Below the pieces are notes generated by a model that did no database searches, was not told the DNA's origin, and saw only the letters and a program-made list of their open reading frames with translations. This document shows, one piece after another, positions 49,201-61,200 of a stretch of 64,000 nt of DNA (position 1 is the first letter of the stretch; every line of letters starts with the position of its first letter). The DNA comes from Marthasterias glacialis (taxonomy: Eukaryota > Echinodermata > Asteroidea > Forcipulatida > Asteriidae). The position numbers were made by a program, and so were the translations under genes. The DNA is taken from positions 10,965,195-11,029,194 of the forward strand of contig OU452236.1 in NCBI GenBank assembly GCA_911728455.2, written 5' to 3'.

Positions 49201-52200
49201 TCTTGAAATAAAAAAAAATCTGATTTCAAGAAAACTCTTCTTGTGTCACTCCCAAAAATCTTAATAGAAAATATTTCTAGGGAGTGACACAATAATTTTT
49301 TACTTAAAATAAGATTTTGTTTTTATTTCAAGAATACCATTTTTAGCAGTGCGATGTGTACATTTGTGCTTTAAATCATCTATATGTAGGGCCTACATGT
49401 ACATGTAAATTACAAATGATTTTCAAGTAAAACGCTGTACATTGTAATTTATATTTAGTATAATAATCTTTTATTATCTGTTTGTATTAAATACAGGCTG
49501 TAGATGTGGATAACTTTCTGGAAAACCCAGATGTTTTAATGCAATTAATGGCTCATCAGAAAACAGTAATTGCTCCAATGCTGGAATCAACAAAAATGTA
49601 CTCCAATTTTTGGGGAGGCATGAATCAAAAGGTAATTATGCTTTGAGTTAAGATTTTATACTTTAAGTAATAGTCGGTCACAAAATGATTTCATCAAACA
49701 GCTTATTAAATATTTCCATATGGTAAAATATTTTAATACTTTTTGGAATAACAAGTTTAACAAGCTTAATTTTTATTGAATGTTCAAGCTAACAATTTGG
49801 ATGGCAAGTACAGTTGGTAAAAAACACGGATAAAAACAGGAAAATGAAGACCAGATAGAAAAGGCTGGCAGCTGTATGAACAGTGCCCTCGTACAAACGT
49901 ATTACATGAACTAACTTAAAGGTCCCATGAGTTATTTTTTTTTATTGGTTAAAAAAATAAAGTATTCCTATTATAGTATATCTTTAATTTTTTCACATTT
50001 TTTACATGCGTATTAATCGTAGAAATAACGATTTATAAAATTAGGGGGTTGCCGTGCTCCGCCCACCCTTCCTCATTAACATAAAATCTGTGACGTAGAC
50101 AGTAGAACGGCTGACCAGGGCCATGTGTGTGACAATAACATACAAAGCGAAATGTTTTACCACAGCCTACGTCATGGATCATTGCGCAATCAAATGGCAC
50201 ACATTTTCTGGGCTCAATTAAAGTGTATTAACGCTTAACAGACACATCAAAATAGTCAATACTATGTTTTGTTAATTTCAAACCATATATTAAGCCACAA
50301 AAATGTTCCGTGACACAAAACCTCTTCATGGGCCTTTTAAGCAATAATGGCGGCCCCAGTCAGGCTCAGTGACGTCAAAACAACAATAGACTTGCATGAG
50401 TCCTAAAGTAATACGTTACACATGCCCAATTAACAATTGTTGTAGGAAAATAAATGCTGTGTAAACGTGTAGCAGTTTGTGCACCAGCGATGTCCCGAGC
50501 ATGCGCAGATCCGTCTAGTCTTAGGTGAAGGCAATTTGTCATAATGCACTGGTATATTTCAGCAATAGAGGGCGCACTCTCCCATTCTTTCCTGTTGCTT
50601 TGAAAGCGCCCTCTTGCATTTAATGTAACTCGGGAAGTAGCGAGATAACGAAGACTATCAGCCTGCAAATTATTGGAAACGATGCGAATGCTTTTATGTT
50701 GCACGGATATTGTGATCGCAATGTGGTATGTGTTTCAGGGCACTTTTGAGTGAAGTTTTTTTTTACAGCTATTTGCAACGTAAAAATGTAAACGTGTAAC
50801 CAGATGATCAGTTGGTTAACTGTGTTATTGTGTAACTGGCACAGGCTTAGGTTGTGGTACATTTCTAAATTTCTAGTTAATACTCTTTTTGCAAAAATTT
50901 GTGCTTTTATTATTGGGCCTTGACAACAATTTGATAATTTGAACAAATTTTAATATGATATCATTTTATTATCCATTAGAATAATGATAAGCTCTCTTAA
51001 TTTCTTGTATTGCGTCATTTCAAGTTCATTTAAATTGTTTTTGTATTTTTAATACAAGCCTATATAGAGAATCACTGATTTCTTAATAAATTTACATCGT
51101 GTCAATGAGCTAATGGTGTTCTATACATTATTAACAGGGTTACTACAAAAGGACTGAGCAGTATGTTCACATATTGAAGAGAAACGTTACAGGCATCTTC
51201 CAAGTACCCATGGTGCATTCAACATATCTTATTAATCTGAGAGACAAGAAATCTACTCAGTTAATGTATAGTGCTCTTCCGGACTTCAGTGGTGATGTAG
51301 ATGACATGTTGACATTTGCCTTCTCTGCCAGAAAAGCAGGTACAGTGTTATTTCATTATATTTTGCAACATTTCTTACCATTTAGATCATACTCTGCACA
51401 CTGTACACTGTACATGAAAACAAGGAATGTTGAATTGTTTTTGCTGTAGGGATTTAGATAAACATGTAATGGATGAATATTTAGTGGAGAAAAGCGGGAA
51501 ACCTGTGCTACGCGTGGCTCCTGCTACATTGTAGTTGCGTCAATTTGAAATTGGGCGGTTAGTACAACTTAATATAGACTTGTAAAATATTTACCCTAAC
51601 CCTTTCTTTCAAAAGCATTTCCCCATCCTTTTAATCATGACACATGCAAACATGTTTGTTGACTGGAGGACTTTTCTTTGTTGTCCCTTTGTTTAGCCAT
51701 GTCCCCATTGGTTTTGTCCACGAATTTTTTTATTTTTATTGACGTCCCCATTGGTTTCGTACACGAAAGTGAAACCAGGACATTCTGGATCTGTAGAAAC
51801 ACACACGGATTCCTTTTGTTAAAGTCCTAGGTTTCAATTGGTAGACACCCCCATACACACATGCAAACAAACAATACATTGCACGCAGCAACAGAGCAAT
51901 GCACGGCCCATAACAACAGTGAAAAATGTGTCTGCTATGTCTATTGTTAGTTAATAATGAAACATGGGGAGAACGGAAACAGTCACTACTGGGAGAAAGA
52001 CACCTCCCTCGGGACAGTCCAAGTTCTCAGGAGACTGTACCAGTAGCTCTACACTGCTACTGCATCAGCAGTCTCTCACCCAGCACCCCCAGTCACAAAT
52101 ATCGAAGGGTGTGGGCAGTTCCTTTGGCTGAGTAGGGGACCACAGAGCCACCCAACAGAAAGGGCACTCAGGCAAGGTTAAACAAAAATCAAACTTCTGT

Positions 52201-55200
52201 TTTGGAGCCAACACTAACAAGGGACAACAGGGTTAAACAAAGCTCTGAGAAGGGCATTACTATACCCTCGTTCCGTCCCCGAACACAGTACAGTCAGAAG
52301 AGACAAACCCCTACGGTTTTCTGGGCTTAAAACACCCATGTTCTCCTGACTCAGAGGTAACCGCCACAGGGTGCCGGGATGGACTACCGGATCGGGCAGC
52401 GATCACCCACCCTGCCGGGCTCGGGGCCCTGTCAACCTGGCCGCTTGGGGGAACCTGGGCCGCCTGACTCAGCATTGTCTTACTCTGAAGGACTGGCCTT
52501 GGCATCTGACTTTATCCATTGCTTGGGGATTCCGGCACCTGGGAGTCATCCGAAGTATCATCAGATGTACCCCGGGGCCGTTCTTCTTCATCTATGTCCA
52601 TTGACTCGGAGGAAGTTGCTCAGCCACTGACCCTTGGCTCTGTGCAGCTTGCCCCCCCCCCCCAACAATCCAGACAGCTGTCATACATTGGAGTCAACTC
52701 GACCATCGCATTCAGGTGACTCATATGACGACAATGAGGAAGTTGTTCAAAAGCAACGGCTTTCCATTGCAGAAACGGAACTCCGTTTGGTACAATAGGA
52801 TATGGTTCAGGTACAGTCGACTCTCGTTAATACGAGCTCGGATGTTACAAGGTTCCGGTTTATACGAGGTATTTTGCCGGTTCTGAACTGCCCCGTGCGT
52901 GTTGTAATGCATTTAAATTTGGAAGATACGAGCATGGTCATAACGAGAACACGGATAATACGAGGTCTTCTTGCGTCCCCGTATCGAGCAAATGTATTGT
53001 TTGTCTTACTTTTATGGCGAGTTTGGGGAATGAATTGTTGGGCATCGATAGTTTACCTTCATCGAGATGAAAAATTTACGTCCCGGCCTTTCAAAACATG
53101 TGCTATCGCTCCGTTGATCATGATCAATAGAGGTGCCATTTGAGCGTTGGCAATGGTACCAGTCTATTCAATGGTAGTACAACGCAGATGAGAGGTGGAC
53201 ACCAGACCGTTTATTGTTCGCTGGTATCCCGCCTTAGCAATGAGCTTTCTCGCATTACTGTGACCTTAATAAGGTGTGACAACCAATGAAAATCAACATT
53301 CAACTTGTCATGTTCGCCGTTGCGACCGAAACTTGGCTGCCAAGAACGGCAAGTTAAAGTCATATGCGTCCATTTTTCAGTCATGAAAAATGTAAATTGT
53401 TTTCATAAATTGACTTTCGAAATAAATTAATTAAATCAAAACAGTTTTATTTGCCCAAATGTTGTATGTTTGTATGGTACATGTACATGTATATCATCAC
53501 AATTATGCAGTTTCCATTGCAGTACGGGTGCATTTATACACGTGCGTCCATTATGTCATGCACTGTGCATTGTTAATAGCGCGCTCGGATAATACGAGGT
53601 TCAATTGATACGAGAAAAACAGGCCAGTCTGGCGGACCTCGTATTGACGAGAGTCAACTGTATACAGTTACCCGCCCCTGACAACTCCCCTCCCCCAGCC
53701 TGACATAATCCTTCAAGCAGAGAGCGGGTTCAATCATGAACAACACTAGTGTGTTCCCGATACTCCCTTTGGATCAAGTGTGCTTCGATTGCATTTGCAC
53801 AATTATGACTAGTGACAAATGGTGACCATTCTCTTTATGAGAAAACGAATATTATTGTTTCCCTTAAGGGGATTTGGATAATTTTTACGCCACACCTTTT
53901 TCCAACTCAGGGAACTCGAGACTGCGAACTCGAGGCCACTACATCCAAGCAGCCTTTTCAGATAAGATTTCAGCAAGCTTGTGGACACTCTAAAAAAAAG
54001 TGGATTCGGCCTGCCGCCAGGGCATGCAGTCGGCCTCTTCCGTGCTTCTCCTCACAGATGCCACGTAATCCCCTTCTTGGAATAAAAGGACAAAGGTCTA
54101 TAACCGGGGATTACACAAAAATTGCCTCTGAATAGCCACAAAATGCCAGGCTTTATAAGGCCTTTTTTTGTCTATGTGTGGGTGAAATAAAGTGTTAGAC
54201 AGCGTTTGTTTGTGGTCTGTACTCGCTCCGTAGTTGACAACCTTTGCTCCGATGGTCCGAAATTACATAATGGCGTCACAAGACAGCTTCTGTTTCCAGG
54301 CAGGGGAAACATTTGCGTGTATTCATGTCACCCGGTTTCTACTGGTTAATAGATGTCATAGATTTTTGCAGATTCAGGATGCGGCCCATCCAGCTTCACC
54401 TGCTCCCCTTCTACCAGCCCAGTCATAACCGCCGTCACTGACCGTCATAAAAGAAGCATGACTTTCCGGCTGAGGGGGCCACTCTACACCCATGCCAAGT
54501 GGTGGGGCTTTGGGGCCAGAGCATCGCTTAAGTCACATAAATCGTCGCAGTTTTCACAAAGTTTTCACGATAGACCACACAGCGGTAAAACCATGTTTCG
54601 AGATATTGCAAATTTTAGTTTAAGTTTTAAAATCGCAGTTTCGATTTTAGTTTAAGGTCAAAAAACTTTTTGTTTACTTTGTTAGAAAGCTGAAACCTTA
54701 AAGGATACGTAATTGTATATTTTTTGTAAGGGAAACAATTATCAGTGACTTACATACTTAAAAACAAAAAGGTCTCTTCGTGAAAACGAAAAAGTTCACT
54801 ATACACGGTTTTCAAGTTTTCACGAAGTGATGTATTCCATGTGTAACCCGTGGTTCACCCCAAAAATAACAGGAACCGAAAAACATTAAACAATTCCCTT
54901 TTTGAATGAACTCTTGACTTTTACACAATTCAGGATTTGTAGTACACAAAGAAAACGTTTTATTCCAAAAGAGATAAGTAAATGGATATTAAATAATGAT
55001 TACAGGTGAAAACGTAATGAGCTCATGTAAAATCTAATTTTGAAATACACAGGATCCTGAGTAGTTAAATAATATAAATTTACAGAAAAGGCGCCAAGTT
55101 TAAAGGAAAATAAAACCCTAAACTGCGGTCCACGTCCTTCCGGCGAAGTCCAAAGAAAAACTACCGGTTGAGAAGTCCAATCAAAGGGAGGGACACTTCA

Positions 55201-58200
55201 CGTGTCGTTGGTCATCTTCCTCAAATGGGTTGTGGAGAATACTGATAAGATTTTATACTTATAAAATAAGAAACTGAAGTGGTCTGGTGACGAAGTGGAC
55301 GGGGTCTGCCTGGGTCGAGACCGTAAATGGGTATTGGTGTCTAGAGGGCCAGTCTAGCTTCTTCACCAAGTCGTCCAGTCATCGATGCCTGGATAGAGTT
55401 TTACTGCCAGTAAAACATAATCTAAAATAGAGTGCCACAGTGGTCCATGCCACATTTATAACGCTCTTAATAAATACAACGTATAGATGTTGGACTAAAC
55501 CCCTCCAACACTTGGGAATAAAATATCTCAAACGTACATTGAGAAATTCCACAAGTTAAAACAAATTTATCACACATTGATAATAGAAGATAAGTTACTA
55601 CAGGGGAACTACTCCTCCATGTAGCACAACAAAATCTCTTGTCTCGTAAGACAGACTCGGCACATTTCCATATGCCGAGCTAGCAAGCCCAAAACTTTAT
55701 CATAAGATATCGCCTTGTGTCTTTAAGTAATGGTGCCTCCGCATCTCAAGTTTAAAACAAAATGGGTCGCTGCGGTTAAAATACATAAATATAATAATAA
55801 TGTAACCTCGAGCACAAAGACAAATTGCTTACTACAGAACTTGATCATAAGACAACAATTTGTGTCTCTAAGTTCCTGCCAGTAAAACATAATCTAAATA
55901 AATATACACAAAGTTATAAATAACAATAAATTACTTAACTTAAAAGGAAGTTCTTGATAATACATGTAGGCTAAATATTAGGACTATACAAATAGCATGA
56001 TTACCACAGTATTCAACTGAGACAGCTGGTGGTATAGTCATGACTATTTAAAAGTTCTATCAGGATCAGCACAACTTGGCAACTTTGGATGAGAATCCTC
56101 CGATAAAGCAAATGAAGAAAACTAGCATGCATGTAGTCAGCACGGTAGCAGAATCAGGAATGCTGAATTCTGCTAAAGTTTAGGGCGAGCTTACATCTGG
56201 AACATGCCCTGACTACATGACCAGCCCAGGCTCTCATTGGTCAAATTCAAATTATCACACAGGATGCTATACATGATTGGTCATTTGGTATAACATGCAG
56301 ATGAACAGTCAGCAGAAGGTTGTGGTTTGCACAGCTTCTAGCTGGTGGGATCAACAAACAGGGATTAAGTGTCCCTGCATCCTTCTTAGTAACTGGAAGG
56401 CTATTGTGAGTGTACACCCTAGTCTACCAGTCACTAATAAAAAGCAAGAGGATACAAAGGGATCCTCTGCACTCCCAGGAAGAAGGAAAGATCAAAGACC
56501 CTCCCTACCATAGTAGGCAAAGGTCAAAGATTTACTACAATAAAAGGAAGTAAAAGTAGGCAGAGATCAAAGATCTCTGGATTTAAAAGTAAGACAGGAT
56601 GAAAGGGTCTACTGGAACAAAGCTTACCAGTAGGGCAAAGATAATACACCATAAAGGATCAGTAAGGGAATCATAAAAATAGAAACATTGTCATAATGGA
56701 AAATTAAGGAATACAATATTATAACCCCAGACCTGTTTTGGGGTCGGGGTTATACATGTTTAGTATAGGGAATGGTGTCACTTCGTGGAACACAAACAAC
56801 ATGCGCATGGTGTGTCGTTCTCTATCCAGTCACTTTGTGAAAACTAAAAAACATACACACCACGTTGTGTCACATGCAGTAACACATGGACAAGTCTACA
56901 ACATGTCACTTTGTGAAAATGAAAAATTCCAGTTTCAACCAATTTGAGCTTAGTGACACTACTGTAACTAAGCAACCAAGAAAGAAAGAAAAGTACCAGT
57001 GAATACCTTCTGAATATTATTATAACTAAAATCTGTACAAAATGTTTTTTTTGAGCATTATGTCACTTTGTGAAAACTGCGATGAAATGTACTTGAAACA
57101 TCGGCGCTTTATACCAGACATTCATAGCTATTTGTCATGACGACCCCACCATATTGGCCGGTTTCTTGTGACATGATCACCCAACGGCTAGTCACGGCCA
57201 TCTACTTGTCTGCAGACACACCCCTTGTGTCGGTCCTGGCATACGATATTAACTTCACTGAGTGCTATTTGAAGGACTTCCTCCAGACGAAGAGCAGGAC
57301 AGGAAGAGCAGTTCTGAGGGCAGCTAGCCACACCTCAAGAACCTCAAGCTCCATCCAGGACCTCCTTAGATTAGGTGAGGTCCCTTGCTCCGATTCCTTT
57401 CCAGCCATTTTACATAATGATGTACATGTGGCGTGTCATGGCCGAGTGGTTTATTTCATCGGACTCAAGTTCTGGTGCCTAAGTCATTAGTGTGTGGGTT
57501 CAAATCCTGGTCACGACACTTGTGCTCGTAAGCAAGACACTTAACTACAATTGCTTCTTATCAGAGATGGTTTATTTGAATGAAATAGCTTGGTGCGCTA
57601 TACTTGGCAGCACAGGCTGTATGCTCCTCTGGGAGCTGAGCTGGTTTAAGGAATGAAATAAATGGCCCAATGACCAGGGGTAATAATGTTCAAAGTGCAA
57701 TGATCATAATTTGGAATTGCGCTTTATAAGAGCCGATTATTATTTATATATGTATAATGTGACAATGGTTTGACCCATTACATTTTTCCTTACATCCCAC
57801 CTTACACTAAAGGTACCAGTGAGTTGTAATGAAACATTATCGATATCCTCACCACCAAGTATCCTAATGCCGGTATAACAATTGCAGGAGATGTGAACCA
57901 TCTCAATACTGAGCAACTTGCTACAGGTCAATTTGCTCAAGTGGTGGACCAACCAACAAGAGAAGCAGCCATCTTGGACACGATTGTTGCTAATATAGCC
58001 AATCTTTATCAAAAACCTGAAATACTACCGCCAATAGCCCGTAGTGAACATAATATAGTGATGTGGAAACCATTACCAAGACTTGCCAAACATAACACTA
58101 TCCAGAAAAAGACAATTACACCAATGAAAGCGTCTTCTATACGGGAATTTGGCCAATGGATAACTGGACATGATTGGAGTGAAGTCCTTGAAGCGAATGA

Positions 58201-61200
58201 TCCGCAGAGCAAATGTGACGCAATGTATGAAACCCTTAACAATGCAGTCGGTGACCATTTTCCCACTTGCTGTGTGAAACTCACTTTGAGATAAGCCCTG
58301 GATGACAGATGAAATTCAACAGCTGATCAAAAAAGGCAAACATTATTCAATTGTGATGATGTTCGGTGGAAATATGTTCGAAACAAAATTATTCGCAAAA
58401 TATCTGCTTCGAAAAAACCTTCTACCACGAAAGGATACAAAAGCTAAAAAAGGACAATCAAGCTGCCTGGTACCGGGAAATCAAACACATTACTTCAGGT
58501 GCAAGGCCAAATCCGACGATTGCCCCTCCTCCAGGAATTGACTCTTCAAATGACTTACAAGTAGCCAACAGCATCAACGAACACTTGCTCCATCGCAAAA
58601 GACATTCCAGTCTTACAGTTGTCATCCTTGCCATCTTCTAGCGCCAGATTCATGTCCTACAATCCATGAATGGGATGTTTGCGAGTTTGCTTGTGAGCTG
58701 AGTACACCGCTGGCTAACCTCTTGAGCTGCTCTTACCAAAAGGGTGTGGTACCTTCTCAATGGAAAAGGGCTGTAGTAGTCCCTCTACCTAAAAGTTCGC
58801 CGCTATCCTGGGACAAATTACGCCCTGTATCACTGACAGATCACTTTGCCAAGTTATCTGAGACATTTGTAACTGAGGGGATTTTGTCAGATGTTGAGGG
58901 CAATCTAGATCCCAATCAATTTGGTAATCGTAAGGAAATGTCAACGTCTCACTATCTGGTTAAGCTCATTAATAATTTGTGTTCTCATGCTGTTAATCCA
59001 AAAAGCCAGAGTTCTATTGTAATAACAGACTTCAGCAAGGCTTTTGATCACATCAATCATAACATCATCATCTCTGATCTCTTGAACCTCGGTGCTCGAC
59101 CATCTGTGATTCCTTGGCTATGCAGCTTTTTGGAAAATAGATCACAATGTGTTTGGTACAAAAATCACATATCTGAATATGTTACTCTTAAAGGTGGTCT
59201 GCCTCAAGGAACCAAGTTTGGACCTTTAGGGTTCCTCGCCAAATTTAACGGTGCAGTGCGTACAAGTTTCACTGATGGCCGAGTACCAAACCTGAAATAT
59301 GTTGATGATATGACCATTGTTAAGAACACCTGTGGTAATGACATAAGAACAATGCAGTCAACCCTTGATGAGTTCAGTCAATGGGCAAGTGAGAATGATA
59401 TGAAACTCAACCCAGATAAGTGTGTGAACATGAATATATGCTTCATGAAGAATCCTCCTCAGTTGCCTTCATTGCAGATCTGTTCGCAAGACCTAGAAGT
59501 TGTTGATTTTGTAAAGATTCTGGGTATTACAATCAGTTGTGATCTAAGATGGGACGCTCAGATTTCACAAGTGTACATCAAAAAGCTAGCAATAAACTGT
59601 ACATGTTAAAACTGCTGAAATATTTCAGCCTTTCAGTTGAGGACCTCATCACGATATTTAAAGGGTATGTACGCCCATCACGGGAGTATGCGGTACCTGT
59701 GTGGAATGCTGGTTTAACTTCAAAACAAATTATCCAACTTGAAAAAATCCAAAAGAGGGCCATTAAAATCATTTTAGGTCCTGAATACTTGAGTTATGAG
59801 GAGGCAGTCCAATTGTGCAACCTTGACACCCTTCAAGATCGCAGACGTAATTTATGTGTTAAGTTTGCTCTTAATTTACAGGAATCAGATGTATTTAAAG
59901 ATTGGCTTCCAAAGCAGGTGAAAAAACAAAGTGCAATATTCTCTTCGGAACAGCGAACAACTGCAGCGAATCAAGTGTAGAACCAACCGGTACGAGCAAA
60001 GTGCAATCCCATATTTTGTCGACCTCATCATCAATTTAAAAAAAAAAAAATTTGCAGCACAGGCCTATATATTTTCTGTACTATCTGGTATTAGCTCTGT
60101 GTAAACGTATGGTGCATCAGTCACGTTTCTTTGGAATTTAGTTTGTCTGTGTTTTAATTTGATGTAACTGTAAATTCGTTTTATCTACCATTTTTAATGG
60201 CCTTTTGATGTATTCCTTGATATAATCTTTTAAAGTGTATTTTGCTGTAATTTAGCCTGCGGGCTACAAGTGCAATTGTGAATAAATCAGTAATAATAAC
60301 AATAATGAATACAACACGAACTCCCGAGGCGGGGTCTGTGGTCCATTAATGTGCTTTCAGAGTTCTCTGTGTAGTGGACGTTGTTAACCCACTGATTGTA
60401 CAATAGCATCTTGCATACCACAGCCAAACATACCACAGCCAAACCTGGTGCTAGTCTACTCCTCCCCTCAACATCAAAAGCAAAGCCATTGAACTTGTCA
60501 CTAACTTTCGTAGCCTGGGTTAATGGGTCACATTAAGCAAAAGTGACTTCAAGCGTCAAAAGAGTTTGGCCTGGAAAGCTTTCTAGAGGCTAGAAAAACT
60601 CTGGAAGAGCCCAACAATCAGCATAGCAATGAAAGGTGCCTTCTGCCGAGCCACCTGTTTAACCATCCTCATGTATGGCAGTGAAACTTGGATAGTTTTC
60701 CCAAGACATGAAGGACAAGATCAAAGCTTTCGCCACATTATGCTGGACATCAAACGCATAGACCACATATGAGAAACAGGCAACAAACCACTTATAATAA
60801 ATAAATAATATTCCATTTATATTGATCAAATGCACATTACAGTGTGTATAATCTATGCTCCAAACATGCTCAGAGGTGGCACATTAAGCAGCCAAACCAG
60901 AAACACAGGGGCAAGCCCCTTCTCTTTTTATGATAAGTGTACTGGGTGTTTTATGTGCATTACACAACACACAGGACCTACAGTTTTACGTCCCCTCCGA
61001 AAGACGTGGGCTCAATGTTATAAAGCCCTATCATGTCCCAGACAAGCCACCAACCATAACAGTACATGGAGTGGTCTCCCATCCATTTACTAACCACAGT
61101 CAATGGTGCTTAACTTGGCAATACTACCAGTGGCTCTCCCGTTTAGCTAACTGTCTGGGACACCTACTCAATCACCACAACTACAAATCATTGTTCATAT

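Noticed and set aside
52379-52719. Overlapping 60-80 codon frames in the GC-rich stretch
   Set aside because: Three frames overlap with no recognised domain; reported only as a decayed unclassified element.
57137-57490. Additional COLGALT-like exon in intron 4
   Set aside because: The translation has no similarity to the family and runs into a SINE; exons 4 and 5 already join in phase.
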